The notes under the pieces: generated by a model | What the model was told of the DNA's origin: nothing | What the model saw: the letters and a program-made list of their open reading frames with translations, nothing else | Databases searched by the model: none | Translations under genes and position numbers: made by a program | Shown here: piece after piece, positions 1 to 12,900 of the stretch | Position numbering within the stretch: position 1 is the stretch's first letter | Layout: each line of letters opens with the position of its first letter | DNA from: Colletotrichum lupini | Lineage: Eukaryota > Ascomycota > Sordariomycetes > Glomerellales > Glomerellaceae | DNA length: 64,000 nucleotides | Direction of reading: 5' to 3' | Assembly (NCBI RefSeq): GCF_023278565.1 | Contig: NC_064676.1 | Span: 7,192,001-7,256,000 of the forward strand

Positions 1-3000
1 AAGCCTCGATATTAATAAAATCTCTTCTTATGGGCTTAAAGAAGCGGGAACGAAGTATTTAATAAATAAAAAAGGAGCTAAAGTAATTATTAATAATTAA
101 TATTTTTATTATATTATATAACGTATCCTTTTTTAAGAACGAACTTAACGGTTTCTAAATAATAACTTATATTAATATCTAAGTTATTAAGAAGTTTATT
201 AAGAAAGTTTAGTTTAATCGCTTCTTAACGTTTATTTTATATTAAGATATAATACGATTTATTATTTTATATTTTATAATAAACTAGCAAATTCTTTTAA
301 TAAAGTAGATAGTATTTCTAATTAATATAAAGAATTTTTATAATATCTTAGAGTATTATAAAATAGCGTACGAAGCTATAAATTTAGAGAGATTCTTTTT
401 TAAAATTACGATTTTATATTAAAAAAATAATTACTAACTTTTTATTATTTTTTAAATTAAAATTAAGTCGCTAGTTATTAAACCTTAGTTAATAAAAAAG
501 GGAAAAGGTCGTATAAAGCTAATTATAACTAAAACTTTAGGTAAAACGACGTATAAAAATATTCCGAAAATACGGCTTTTAATAAGTATTAGTATTAAAC
601 TAACGATAAAGATTAAGGAGGAATTGTTAGTTAAGTAAGAAAAGAAAATTGTTAAAAAGGAAGTAAAAGTTAAAAAAAAGGTTAAAAAGAATAAAAACGA
701 TAAGAAAAACGAGATTATAGTAGTTCGATAAGAAGATAAAGTTTATAATAGTAAATAACTTAATATATTATAAAAATAAAAACGAGTATTTTCGTTAGTA
801 AATAGTTTAAAGTAAACTATAATTATATTTATAATTCCTTTTTATCCTTAGTATCGCTCGTAATTATAAAACTATTTAATATTCTAAAATTAATTCTAAA
901 GTTTTTTAATTTTTATTTAACCTATATAATACCGCCCTATAGTTTACTAAATAAAGTAATTTCTAATTAGAGCTTATTACGTATATACTACTTTAAATAA
1001 ATACGAAAATATTAATACGCTTTAAAATAAAAATAATTAGCCTTACTAAACTTCGTATTTTTAGCTAATATAGTTAGGGAGCCCTTAATAATTAAGGTAT
1101 AAATCTATACAGTAACTTAAGGAAGATATACGTCTAGATTATTACTATTTTAAATAGCGTTTAATAATTATTAAACTTAATCTTAGTTAATTAGCTATAT
1201 AAAGTCTTATACGGTTTATAACGTAAGTTAATAATATAGTTACTATAGCTAACTAAAAATAACATAAGGGCGACCTTTTTAATAACGAATTCGATAAGAG
1301 TTCTAAATTTATACGAAGTTAATAAAATTAGAACGAATTAGTAATATATACGTAAATAGAAGTACAATCTAGTTAGAGAGTATATTTATATAAAATAGCC
1401 CTTAGAACTTAAATAGTTAGAAATATTCTTATAAACGTAAATATACTTATATATACTAAGATATATATTACTTACCCGCTAATATACTAATCTATTTTAA
1501 TAAAAACGATTTTATTAACTCTTAATCTTAACGTTATAAATACTTTTACTAAAGATCTAGTAATTACGGAATATAATTAGACTTTTTATTATTAAACGGT
1601 ATTATAAAAAGTAGTAATAAATACTAAATATAAGAACGGTTTTTTTCCCTCAGTTTAAACGAACTCATAATAACGTAAATCCCCGTTATTAAATAATAAT
1701 AAAATATTATATAAGTATATTCCGGGACGTATAAGTAGAAACCCCTATATAGAACTATATAATAAACTGCGAATAAGTATTAATATTAATATAGATCTTA
1801 AATCTAAATAATAAAAGCTTATTATACGTATCTAAAGACTAAATATAATTTAGTTTAGGAGTCGTAAACCTTTTACGACGGTACTTTATTTTACTTAACT
1901 AATTTTAAACTTATTATAAAAAGGTTTTATAATATATAAGGTATAGTTTATCTCGGCTAATAACATAGGCTTATTAATAAACTTATATATAAAAATACTC
2001 TCTACTATATTTTTTAATACGGCGAGTAACCTCTAGTATATTAAAAAAAAACTCTTTTAATTATTATTATATAATTACGAGCTATTTTAGTATTTATTAT
2101 TATTAAAGCTAATTTTATTAACGAAGTATTAATAATCCTATAGCCGTAATTATAAATCCTTTAAACTAGAGTTAAAAAAGGATATTTTTATTATTTAAGT
2201 ATTATTAAAAAAATAATTCTTAAATACGAATTAATAAATCCTTAGAAAAAATCGTACGCTCTTCTTATTATAAGTCCTATTTTATAAGTTAACGTTCAAA
2301 AGTTCGCTTTATAATTCTAGTATTAGAAACTATAAAAATATATATAATAATTATATTATAGGTCTAATTACTTTTTAACTTTATAATAATTATCGTTCGA
2401 TATAATAAAGAATTAATACGTAGTCGTACTATTCTAAAAAAGTAATAATATATAAAATAAGAAACTAAAAAAGAAATTTTAAATAAGGGGTAAATATTTA
2501 TACATAATTATAGCGATATATAGGGATATCTTTTTATTTATAAGGTCTTATAAGTATATATATAAAAATATAGACGCTTATAAGGATCTATAATACTAAA
2601 AAGGATAGAAAAATATATAATAATAATATATAATAAATAAAAGTTCTATAATTTTATTAGAAACGTTAAACTTTAGAGGGAGCCTTTATATAGTTAATTA
2701 TAGCCTCTTATAGGCTAAACTAAGCGCGTATACTCTAGCTTATAGTTAATAAGTACTTTATAACTCCGTAAGGGCCTTACCGCCCGGGTATTAAGCTTAA
2801 CTATACTATATCTTAATATATACTTATATAAACTCCTATATTATACTATATAAGAATATCGAATTAATTACTCCTTACTTAGAGTTTATATAAGTTAATA
2901 ACGCTCTTTATAATCTTATATACTATTATATATACCCTCTTTATTATTTTTAATTTACTTAGCTACTTATTTAAGGGCTTTTATTATTATATAGAGGTAT

Positions 3001-4325
3001 ATAGCGGGGATAGTACTTAGAGACTTAAGTAAAGCGCTAATACGAACTTTATTACGGCCCTTATAGTTATAACCGCGCTTAATAACCTTAGTAAGTATAT
3101 TACGAGCTAGTACGAACCGTTAGTAAATTATAAATAAATATAAGGTAATATAGGGTAATATATAAGTAATAACGGGAGGCATAACGAGCGTATATTTATA
3201 TATAGTAAATATATAGTTATAACTAGAGCAGCCCTTACTTATAAAAATAACGTAATTAGTAAAAATACCTTTACTAACCTTATAACGGGCGTACGACTTA
3301 GTACTAGTTTTAATATTACTATATATAGTTATTTAAATAATATTAGTAACCTAAGTACGAGTTACGGTAATATCCGGGGGTATATAATAGCTATTCTTAG
3401 TAATCTTAGGGTTAAGTTTAATCTAACGCTAGGGCTAGATTATATAAGTTAGTATAGTAATATTAAATAGTATAGGGTAGTATATACTAACCTATATAAT
3501 ACTAAGGTTATAGATTTAGTAAAAAGTCTTCGAAAGGGAAGATAAAGAGCTTATAAATAATATAAAAATCCGTATAATAAGGAAGTTATTATATAGAGGT
3601 ATACGTATTAATAAAAAGGTAAGAGGTTATTTTATAAAATATAAAGTCGTTAAGGAACTACGTAGGTTAGTATATAGGGACTGTTAAGAGCTATATACCC
3701 TTAATATAGGCTAGAACGCTATATTAAGTACTTATTATAAGTATTATATAGCGTATGCGATTATTAAGAAAGGGAGTATCTTATACGAAATTATTAGTAT
3801 ATATATATAAATAGTTAATATTAAAAAAAAAAGTAAATAAAAAGAATTAAATTATAAATAGGTATATACGCGTAATTATACTTAGAATTACGTATATATT
3901 AGCCTAAGAAGAAGCATAATTACTAATTAGTAAAAATTATATTAGTAATTACACATAAAATTGCCTAATTATACTTAATTAATATTTTTAATTAATAAAT
4001 CGCGAATATTACACTTATAATTACGTATATAATTAGGTAATAGTAATAAAAATAAAATAAAAAAAGGTATAAAGTATAATAAAGCGAAATATAATTACTA
4101 ATAAGTAATTATAGGGGCGTAAGTAGATTACTTATTTTACTTAAGGAATATTAGGTTAGTTAAGAAGAAAGGGAAATTAATTAGTAATAGAAATTAGTAA
4201 GGAGGATATACCCCTTAGCTACTCTACTTTTACTAAGTAGTATAACTACCCTTACGTAACTACTACTACCTACGGTTATAAATAATTCCTTATAATAATA
4301 TATAGGATTTATTATAATATTTATT
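1..4325 (-). mobile_element. RIP-destroyed repeat block with Ty3/gypsy remnant
   Basis: This block is very AT-rich, has no open frame of useful length and almost lacks CA and TG dinucleotides, the expected product of RIP. Reading the minus strand from about 1990 down to about 1660, with stops and obvious C-to-T changes allowed for, gives a fragment resembling the gypsy RNase H domain. It has an AEINYT block, the place where most elements have the DKELLAI motif, and an RPG block followed about 10 residues later by the position of the usual DALSRR. I therefore infer a Ty3/gypsy LTR element on the minus strand, cut by the window start. Its LTRs could not be delimited. More than one element may be present. 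The right edge is a sharp change to normal composition near 4330. Confidence 0.6.
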
Positions 4326-4617
4326 TATATGTATAAGAAAGTCGCGCTATTAATGCCTAAAATTTACGGTGGCCGTAGGTCTATTAGAAAGAACGGTTTT
4401 GGCGGAGTGCCTCTTGTAGTCTGCCGTACAACGCCCCGCCCGCTCCACCGTTGCGGGGATCATCTGGAAATGATTTCTAATACATGCGTCATCCTTCAAG
4501 TCTCGAAGGGCTGTTTTTCGCCTCGTCGAGATCTCAAAAGCAAAGCAGGAACCAAGTGAAGTGTGAGACGTCACGGATACATCCAAATAGAAGGGACAGA
4601 GACAACGACAAGCAATT

Positions 4618-5759
4618 ATGAGCACCGGCACGCAAGTCCAACGCTGGCAGACCCGTCAAGACGGGCTGGACAAGCTCTTCCTCGCCACGGCGTCCCTGCC
4701 GCAGCCCGGGCCCGGCGAGGTGCTCGTCAACATCAGCGCCGTGTCTCTCAACTACCGAGACACGGAGGTGGCCATGGGCCTCTACAACCACCACAAGACA
4801 ATCAACCCGGCCGAGACAGACCCAATCGTCCCGGCTTCGGACATGTGCGGCTCCATCATCTCTATAGGTGATGGCGTCAGCAGGTGGAAGGCTGGCGATC
4901 GCGTCTTGTCGATTTTCAATCAGACGCATCTCAAGGGCCAGATTAAGCCGGTTGATATGAAGAGCGGTCTCGGTTTCCCGTTGGAAGGTGTCTTGCAGAC
5001 GTACCCCGTCTTCTCTGCTGAGGGGTTGGTCAGGGCGCCCAAGCACCTGAGCGACGAAGAGGCCGCGACTCTTCCCATTGCTGCTGTGACGGCTTGGATG
5101 TCAATCAACCAGTTCCGGCCTTTGGGCCAGCCTGGTGGCCAGGGCGAGGTTGTGGTATGTCAGGGAACTGGTGGTGTAGCTATTTCGGGACTGCAAATCG
5201 CAAAGGCTTCAGGGGCCACGGGTAAGTGATGGACGCGCCCAGGGCTTACGGCTTTGTTGATTGCCGCTGACAATGATCTCGATAAGTCATCGTTACATCT
5301 TCCTCGGACGAGAAATTGGAAAAGGCAAAGGCTCTCGGGGCGGATTACACCGTCAACTACCGCACCACGCCCAACTGGGACGACAAAGTCAACGAATTCA
5401 CCAAGGGCGAGGGCGCCAACCTCATCCTCGAAACGGGCGGGGCCAAGACGCTGCGGCAATCTTTTGAGGCGATTGGCTTCGGCGGGCAGATTGCGTGCAT
5501 TGGATATCTCTCTGGTAAAGTCGACGATGTGGAGGACCGGACGAACGTCAACTTGCTCGCGCTCAAGAAAACTGTGACGCTCAAGGGTATCATCAATGGT
5601 CCGAGGGAGCGGTTCGAGGAGATGATTGAATTTTACGAGGAGAAGGGTATCAAGCCTGTTGTCGACCGGGTCTTCCAGTTCAAGGAGGCGGATAAGGCGT
5701 ACAACTACCTGTACAGCGGAGGACACTTTGGCAAGGTTGTCGTCAAGGTCCAGGAATGA
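4618..5759 (+). CDS. Zinc-independent MDR oxidoreductase (quinone reductase-like)
   Basis: Predicted 358-residue NAD(P)H-dependent oxidoreductase of the medium-chain dehydrogenase/reductase superfamily, probably cytosolic. Exon 1 is 4618-5221 and exon 2 is 5287-5759, with a 65-nt GT-AG intron between them. Joining them restores the Rossmann strand (ATVIVTSSSDEKL) directly after the nucleotide-binding GTGGVAISGLQIAK. An NYRD motif in the N-terminal GroES-like domain and the absence of the GHE zinc-ligand signature place it with quinone reductase or enoyl reductase-like members rather than zinc alcohol dehydrogenases. The ATG at 4618 gives a full GroES-like domain of normal length. The substrate cannot be read from sequence. 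The gene lies only about 290 bp from the RIP-mutated block yet appears intact. Confidence 0.9.
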
Positions 5760-6760
5760 GCGTAACATTGAAGCTATGGCCAGATATCCGTGAGATCTAT
5801 TGAGATGAACTCATGGCTTTCATGCGGAATTAAGAAGACTGACGAGGGTGGCATAGTGTAATGGGGATACGGGGTTGACAGCTCGGTGAGCCGAGGCATG
5901 TCCCGCAAGCCGATGGACTCGGACAATGATACCCCGCACCGGGGAAGCAGAAGAAGCATGGGGAAGTCAGGGACCCTGAGCTGTTTAGCTGACTCGGGGG
6001 CTGTCAGAATCCCCTGCAACTCGCCCGTTGCAGCTGTGTGTCGCCGGATGCGATGGTACTGCAGCTCATCTCACTCAATTGGAACTCACATGTCAGCTGT
6101 GCGTCTCGTCAGCTTAGTGAGCTTCGTTAGCTTCACTGTGAATCTCATCTCATGCTTCATCTCACTCTCTCACTCTCACTCTCATTCGTCTACTCAGTGA
6201 GCACATCACTCATCTCCCCACCTTGTGCTTCGTATCACAAAACATCTCCATCTCACAGAGAAGCAATCAAATAATCTTTCCGATCCTCAAGCACTATTCC
6301 CTGAGCTGCCGCGTGCCGGAACAGACGGCGTCGCAGATCGGTCTTCCGCGGACTTTGCCCCCCTGCGCCTCAATTCACGCCGTCGGACCAGAACAGTGAA
6401 GCACCCAAGCTCCAAGAGGCAGATAGAAACCGTGGGATCCCCCCCCCGCAGCCGAGAACATCATCCCACCACATACATACACGTTCGTGCCTCTTTCTAG
6501 CAGGTCGTAACACCATAAGCCAATCTGCGAGCTCTGGGAACACAGCTCCATTCGGCCGGGACATCTCTTTTCAGTCTTCAGTGACCCGAGAATCAGGCAA
6601 TTCGTCCGCCCAGCCCGCCAAGATACTACCTTGACATCCCGACCAACCCACCCCTGGACCTCCCATCTCACCTGGTCTACCGTATTCATTCATTCCTTCA
6701 TAAAGCCGACAGACAGCCCGTCTTCCCTCCTCTGCAAACACTCAAACTCACAAAAGGGCC
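5760..6760. other. Intergenic region with pyrimidine-rich leader
   Basis: No gene is recognised here. The stretch 6155-6200 is a CT/TCTCAC-type low-complexity run. The 6600-6760 interval is CT-rich and C-rich immediately before the next start codon, as is common for 5' leaders of well-expressed fungal genes. Confidence 0.6.
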
Positions 6761-8689
6761 ATGGCGCCTCAACTGCAAAACGTGCGCGACATCTTCCCCC
6801 TCCCCCAAACACCAACCCAAACCCTCGCCACCCTCGCCGGCCTAGGCGCCTCCGCCTGGCTCCTCAAGCTCATCGTCCGCCACATCCTCCTGCGCAGCCC
6901 CGCGAAACCCTCCCACGGCTCCCCTTCCACAGCGGGTCCGACTTTCGCCGCAATGAGCGCAGACAAGAAGAAGGAGCTCCTCGAGCGGCCCGCCATCATC
7001 GTCGGCGGCGGTCTAGCGGGCCTCGTCGCGGCGTTCGAGCTCTCGGAGCGCGGCGTGCCGACCATCATCATCGACCAGGAAAACGAGGCGAATCTCGGCG
7101 GCCAGGCCTTCTGGTCGCTCGGCGGCATCTTCTGCGTGGACTCGACGGAGCAGCGAAGGATGGGCATCAAGGATTCGAGGGAGCTCGCTATGCGGGACTG
7201 GTTCGGCTCCGCGCAGTTTGACCGCGAGAAGGAGGATACCTGGCCGAGGAGGTGGGCCGAGGCCTTTGTCAACTTCGCCTCGGACGAGATGGAGCAGTAC
7301 GTCAAGGCCAGGGGCATGGGCTTCCTCTTCAACGTCGGCTGGGCTGAGAGAGGCGCGGGTATGGCCGAGGGACACGGCAACTCGGTGCCGCGGTTCCACG
7401 TTACCTGGGGCACGGGGCCGGAGGTCGTGAGGGTGTTTGAGGAGCCCGTGAGGCGCGCGGCCAAGAACGGTGTCGTGCAGTTCCGGTTCCGACACCGCGT
7501 TGACGAGATCATCACCGACGAGACGGGTCGCGCCATCGGTGTTCGTGGAAAGGTCCTCGCCCCCGACGACTCTGCGCGCGGCGTCAAGTCCAACCGTGAC
7601 ATCGCAGGTGATTTCGAGATATTCGGGTCCGCGGTGGCGGTAACATCCGGCGGTATCGGAGGAAACGTTGAAGCCGTGAAAGCAGCGTGGCCCATCGACC
7701 GTCTCGGGCCCAAAGTCCCCGAGAACTTCGTCGTCGGCGTCCCAGCCCACGTCGACGGCCGCATGATTGGTATCGCGGAGACAGTCGGCGCCAACGTCAT
7801 CAACCGCGACCGCATGTGGCACTACACCGAAGGCCTGCAAAATTGGAACCCAATCTGGCCCAACCACGGCATCCGCGTCCTCCCAGCCCCGAGTTCGTTG
7901 TGGCTCGACGCGACGGGCAAGCGTCTCCCGCCCTTCCTCTTCCCCGGCACCGACACCCTCGGCACGCTGAAGCACATCTGCGCCACGGGGTACGACTACA
8001 CCTGGTTCATCCTCGACCAGAGCATCATCGCGCGCGAGTTTGCGCTCTCTGGCTCGGAGCAGAACCCGGACGTCACAGGCAAGAGCATGTGGCAGCTCCT
8101 CACGCGCGTGTTCGGCAAGAAAGGCACCGTCCCCGTGCAGAATTTCCAAAAGTACGGCAAGGACTTTGTCGTCAAAGATAACCTCGCCGACCTGGTGCAG
8201 GGCATGAACGAGCTGCAGCGCGAGCGCGGCGGGCCGGTGCTGAGCCTGGAGGACATCAAGGAGACGATTGAGATCCGCGACGGGCAATTTGATAACGCCT
8301 ACTCCAAGGACGCGCAGGCCATGCTCATCAACAATGGACGGACGTACTGGGCTGATAAGAGGAGTCGCATCGCGCCGCCGCATAAGCTGTTGGATCCCAA
8401 GCATGGTCCGCTGATCGCCGTGCGGATGAATTTGTTGACGCGCAAGACGCTGGGCGGTATTGAGACAAATCTAGAGAGTAACGTCATGAAGGCGGATGGG
8501 GAGAAGTTCCCTGGTCTGTATGCGGCCGGTGAGGCAGCAGGCTTCGGCGGCGGTGGTGTTCACGGATACAACAGCTTAGAGGGCACGTTCTTGGGAGGCT
8601 GCATCTTTTCCGGAAGGGCAGCGGGACGCGGGATGGCGGATGAGCTCTTGGGGCCAGCGGAGGCGAAGGGACCAAAGTCGTACTTGTGA
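6761..8689 (+). CDS. FAD-binding dehydrogenase (fumarate reductase/KstD-like)
   Basis: Single-exon protein of 642 residues. An N-terminal hydrophobic stretch (about residues 21-48) may be a membrane anchor. It is followed by the dinucleotide-binding motif AIIVGGGLAGLVAAFELSER (about residues 78-97) and a GGQAFWSLGG segment that contacts FAD in this family. The C-terminal FAD-binding block reads PGLYAAGEAAGFGGGGVHG and then NSLEGTFLGG, typical of the FAD_binding_2 family that includes fumarate reductase flavoproteins and 3-ketosteroid dehydrogenases. It most resembles the bacterial-type 'FAD-binding dehydrogenase' annotated across fungi. The electron acceptor and substrate are unknown. The ATG at 6761 follows a pyrimidine-rich leader. 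A later ATG (residue 65) would remove the hydrophobic segment. Confidence 0.9.
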   Translation: MAPQLQNVRDIFPLPQTPTQTLATLAGLGASAWLLKLIVRHILLRSPAKPSHGSPSTAGPTFAAMSADKKKELLERPAIIVGGGLAGLVAAFELSERGVPTIIIDQENEANLGGQAFWSLGGIFCVDSTEQRRMGIKDSRELAMRDWFGSAQFDREKEDTWPRRWAEAFVNFASDEMEQYVKARGMGFLFNVGWAERGAGMAEGHGNSVPRFHVTWGTGPEVVRVFEEPVRRAAKNGVVQFRFRHRVDEIITDETGRAIGVRGKVLAPDDSARGVKSNRDIAGDFEIFGSAVAVTSGGIGGNVEAVKAAWPIDRLGPKVPENFVVGVPAHVDGRMIGIAETVGANVINRDRMWHYTEGLQNWNPIWPNHGIRVLPAPSSLWLDATGKRLPPFLFPGTDTLGTLKHICATGYDYTWFILDQSIIAREFALSGSEQNPDVTGKSMWQLLTRVFGKKGTVPVQNFQKYGKDFVVKDNLADLVQGMNELQRERGGPVLSLEDIKETIEIRDGQFDNAYSKDAQAMLINNGRTYWADKRSRIAPPHKLLDPKHGPLIAVRMNLLTRKTLGGIETNLESNVMKADGEKFPGLYAAGEAAGFGGGGVHGYNSLEGTFLGGCIFSGRAAGRGMADELLGPAEAKGPKSYL

Positions 8690-8815
8690 TTGTCAAAGTG
8701 TGAAGTGTAGCAAATGTCTGTAATGGATGAAAAGGGCGCGATGGACGTCTTCGGTTGTCAACATTCAAACTTGAGTGGATATCATTACTATCAAACATTT
8801 GGTATGGCAAAACTT

Positions 8816-9948
8816 TCATGAGTCTGGGCCCTTCAGGAAGGCCGACGTTCGCACTCTCTCCATCTTGACTTCCGTCGTCACTCGGATCTGGCCCTGCCTG
8901 GCCCATTCTCCGCCGACCAAATCATCCGACTTTCGCACCTCGACAGTCATGCCTGATGCTGGCGATCGTATCCCTCCGGCGTATCCACGCTCCTCGTCCC
9001 CGCCCATATCACTTTCCGTGTCTACCGTCTGCTTCTTCGATCGTGCGGTGAGCTCCACCTCGTCATCGCCGCGTCGCGGTTGTGTGTGGTTCTTTGAGTT
9101 GGTCACTTTGGACATGGAGTTGCTGGCTTGTGATATCGTCTTGCGGACCATGGACTTGAGCCATGGCGGTGTGTAGTGTGAGATCATTGGTCGCAGGTGG
9201 GGGAGGCATGCGGCGATGATGTAGGTTCCTGTTTCGATGATACTCCAGCCGACGAGACCGACGGATGCCCCTAGTCGGAGTGTCAGTCAACTTGCGCATC
9301 TTCAAGAGTCACTACCAGGTATCACTTACATGTACGGTCCGAAAAGGCAGAGTTGCTAAAGAATATGACGGCCCTGATGATACTGGCAACAATGCCGCTG
9401 CGAAATCGTCAGTCTCGGGGACACCTTCCGCTCCCGCCCAACGCGGAATAAACTTACAAACTGCCGATCATGAAGATGCCGATGAGTGCAACGCGCTTGT
9501 GCGTCGGCAGCTTCAGGTCCCAAATAGTCTTGAGCGGTAAAGTCATGATGAAAAAGTCCAGCACGAAGCCCGGAATGCTCTGTGCATGGAAGAAGGCCTG
9601 AACGTCGACACACTTTCCGCCTGGAATCGTCCGGTCCCACCAGAATTCAATGGGCTGGCACTGGAAGCAAGCAGTGATGATGAAGGAGAAGCTCGTCGCG
9701 GCCAGAGTCACCAGCAGCACGTAGGCCGTGGTTCGCATAGCCCCCTTCCAGTTGAAGACGCGCAGGTACAGGCAGACGATTCCCATCTTGGGCAGCGCGA
9801 CTGAGGTGAAGTAGATGATCTCAAACGCGAGGATGCACTTCGCCCACCCGGTCAGGAGGGCTGGGTGAAACTCCTCGACAAATTCTACATCAAGTCCCCC
9901 CCCCCTCTCAACGACGTTGAACAGCCACACGAAGGACACGAAGGACAC
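8816..9948 (-). CDS. Fungal rhodopsin-domain integral membrane protein, 5' end unresolved
   Basis: Three exons are supported: 9458-9948 (5' limit uncertain), 9330-9397 and 8816-9270, with 60- and 59-nt introns. Joining them gives a continuous run of membrane helices through the conserved GSFGIVASIIRAVIFF helix, then WASVGLVGWSIIE and TYIIAACLPHLRPMI, ending in a polar, charged cytoplasmic tail of about 120 residues. This is the fungal-specific rhodopsin domain found in many PTH11/SAT5-like proteins. Members are multi-helix plasma-membrane proteins of mostly unknown ligand. The usual first helix and the DD-containing loop before helix 2 were not found in the 350 bp upstream. The exon opens with no clear ATG, so the gene may be truncated or its first exons unusual. 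It converges on the FAD-dehydrogenase gene with 126 bp between the stop codons. Confidence 0.75.
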
Positions 9949-12900
9949 GAAGGGGGCCTCTTAGTTCAGCCCGTATGAAACGTCGCGTTCTAGAATGATC
10001 GTGGAAAGAGAGTTTGAGATGGACATGGGGTAGCCTTGTCGTCATGCTGCGGCCCTCGAGGCGATCGGGCACTGGCTTCCCTTCCCATTCGTCGCAGCAG
10101 GGTACGACTCGCGACAATTGTAATCTTGAGCTTCTCCACCATCCTGGAAGCCGTCCTGTCCTAGGCCCGAATCGGACCTGTGCCGCAGCCTGCTGGCCAC
10201 ATCTTCCTGGTGTTGCCTTGGATGCTTCGACAAATGCTTCCTTGGAATCCCTTTCCTCTCCGCCGAGGATGACGGGGGCTGGGAAGGTGAGTTTCTGATT
10301 CACGTCGATGAGACGTTGGAGTATGACGGAGGGGGCACAGCATCAAGAAGCCAATTTCTGCCTTTCATTGGTCTAGACCCCGCGTGGTTGATAGAACTTT
10401 GGAGGTTACCGCAGCCATCTGATCATCTCGTTGAAGAGAAACTAATCATGTCCTGGCAAGCCTGGAAATAGACAAACACACCAAGCCTTGGGTGTTTCCT
10501 CTCCCACCTTGTTGCCCTTATTCTTCAGCATATTCTGCCCGAGCGCGGAAGTTTCTTTGCATCCTCCCTCGTTCTCGCTGGGAGACAGCAGAATATGGTA
10601 ACTCCCGGTTGCGTTCGTTGGTGAACGGCAAAAGGCGACAGCACAGATGACTCGTCTCACTCTCGCCCGCGCGTGAAAGCTCTCGTCAGCCTGGCTTTCA
10701 GCGCGGTGCCGCAGCAGCGAACAACTGACCCATGCGCTCGTCTGGAGTCATGGGGTTCCTTGGTGGACACGAAGCCGATTTTGCAGGATTCATGCTCGAC
10801 CTGTGGTTGCGAAAAGGCAGGGAAAAGCTGAGGGAAAAGAGCTTCAGCATGCGGACTATTGTTCAGGGCCCCACGGCGATCCGTCGGCTTATGGATACGT
10901 TGAGTGGATATTGACTCCATCGCGGCCGATCCCCGATCTTGCTTCGCCTCGGTCCTATTTCCTCTTTATGCTGGCTGCGACCCGGCTGGAGATGGAAATC
11001 TCTACTGTGTAAGCTGCCGACGCGTCAACCCTCGAGGTATTTCAAATGCGCCATGTGTCGCTACTGCCTGCAGGTAAGATATCCAGGAGATGAACACCTT
11101 ATTTGATGCCGCTATCATGTTCGTTCCTTGACTGCTAGTCTTTTAGCATGTGCGCATAAAGACGGCTCATGGTGCTGACTACTCACTCACCTGCTGAAGA
11201 AGCTGCATCGCACATCTTTCTGCACCAGTCGACTTGCTCCTTGACGATCGTGATCGGCAGCGGGATTCTGGAGACGACTCCGTTCCTCCAGCGTCCAAAG
11301 CCGGAGTGACTGCTCAATTGGGCCCAACTTCGATTTCGTGCGTCGAGATCAGAATCCAGTGTATTGGTAAAGGCTGCAACCTGTACAAAGTATGCAGTGA
11401 TTTCAGCGCTAGCTGCTGAGCCTCGGTGGTAAAGATCACAAATGTAACCGTACAGTCCTGGTGGGCGTTTCAGATCCTCATGGAGATGCATCCCTAATTC
11501 TCTCAAAAATCCGACCAGGTCTTCCCGCACCACGATTTCGACAGCCTGGTCACTCGTATTCCTGCAGCCAAAGGATCATTGGCACGAGTAGTATCGAGCA
11601 AAAGTCCCCCAAGGGAAATTTTTCCATCGGCTCGTGAGTCGTGACTGGTAGAATGGCACGACTGCGTCCAGACTCGAGAAGTAGTCAGCCAATTACGGAA
11701 TATTCAGTTCGAAGCCGGTGCTGTAGGCTGGGATTCGTTCCATGATTAGAAGGGCGTGCCGGTGAGAGGAGAATACTCCACGACATTTGCAACCGAAAGA
11801 CAAGTGTTCGGCCAACAGTCTTCGTCCGTTCTCTGTCTCACTCGAGCTATTAGACGTCGATTCCCTGCGTATCGTAGAAAGGTGGACGTGGACTGGCGAT
11901 ATGCGGTGCCACAAACGCATCCCAGCCTGGCATCACGGCAACTACCCTTTGCGACCGTGGTGATACTGCACACCTAATGCTCGGGATGCGACGCAATGCA
12001 GGCTCGACTTCAAGCCGTTGATTCCAAACTTGCTCTCGGTGATGCATCAATACTGCATAAGTAGTCGTGGCCCAGCGTTGCTGCAGTTCAAATGATGCCT
12101 CGATGCCTGGCGGCCCGCTGGTGCAGGTTGAAGAGAAGAGAGATGACAGGAGGGGTTACCATGCCGGCGAGGAGATGGTCCATCTGGGCGTCATGTCCAG
12201 GGATGGCCTTGATAGACTCGGAGTGACTGTGTCCCGTTTGTCAAGACATCTGACTGGATGCTCGCCCGAAATCAACCAGGTAGGAGAGGCCATCCACATC
12301 TTCAGTTTTGCAACTGCGGCAACCACCAAGACATGGTGCTCTTGGACCACGTATGCGACGAGGCTCTTCGCGTTGATTCGACGATCAAGGCAACTTTGGA
12401 CTCTTTTTGAACATCGGTCAGGGGGAATTCCCGGAGGTGGTATCCAGCATCGAAGAGAACGCCTCTGGCCCGCGCTTCTGTAGACATCGAGTCCCTACTT
12501 CGGTACGGAGTAGTGCGCGCTGCATCCTGCCTAAGCGTTGCGGTTACATCGTGGACAGCATACTTCGAGGCCGCGCTGGTACCATTTCACAGGTCGCAGT
12601 CTAGTCGCATTTCGTGATGAATGAGAGAATGCTGGGGCATCGAGATCGAGATATTTCTCAGTGCGCGGGGAGGCATGACAGCACGCCGGTCTGTTAAATT
12701 GGTCCATTACAGCTTGGCTCTCCTCCTTCTCAGTGCCTTGGTAGGTGGCAAAGCTGTTGATTGGGATATAGTGTCGCTTCTCGGCCCATCATTGATGCGA
12801 GCTTCCAAAGTGCCTTGTCTGAATTTGGACGACTTGTCCGCTCGAGGCAATCGGCGAAGCGGAATCACTTGTTGCATGTGTATGCGGAAGAACATGGTGA

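Noticed and set aside
1..4325. Mitochondrial DNA insertion because of the very high AT content
   Set aside because: The composition is explained by CA/TG depletion, and no mitochondrial gene text is visible.
7013..8404. 463-codon minus-strand frame
   Set aside because: It is the antisense shadow of the FAD-dehydrogenase gene in GC-rich codons.
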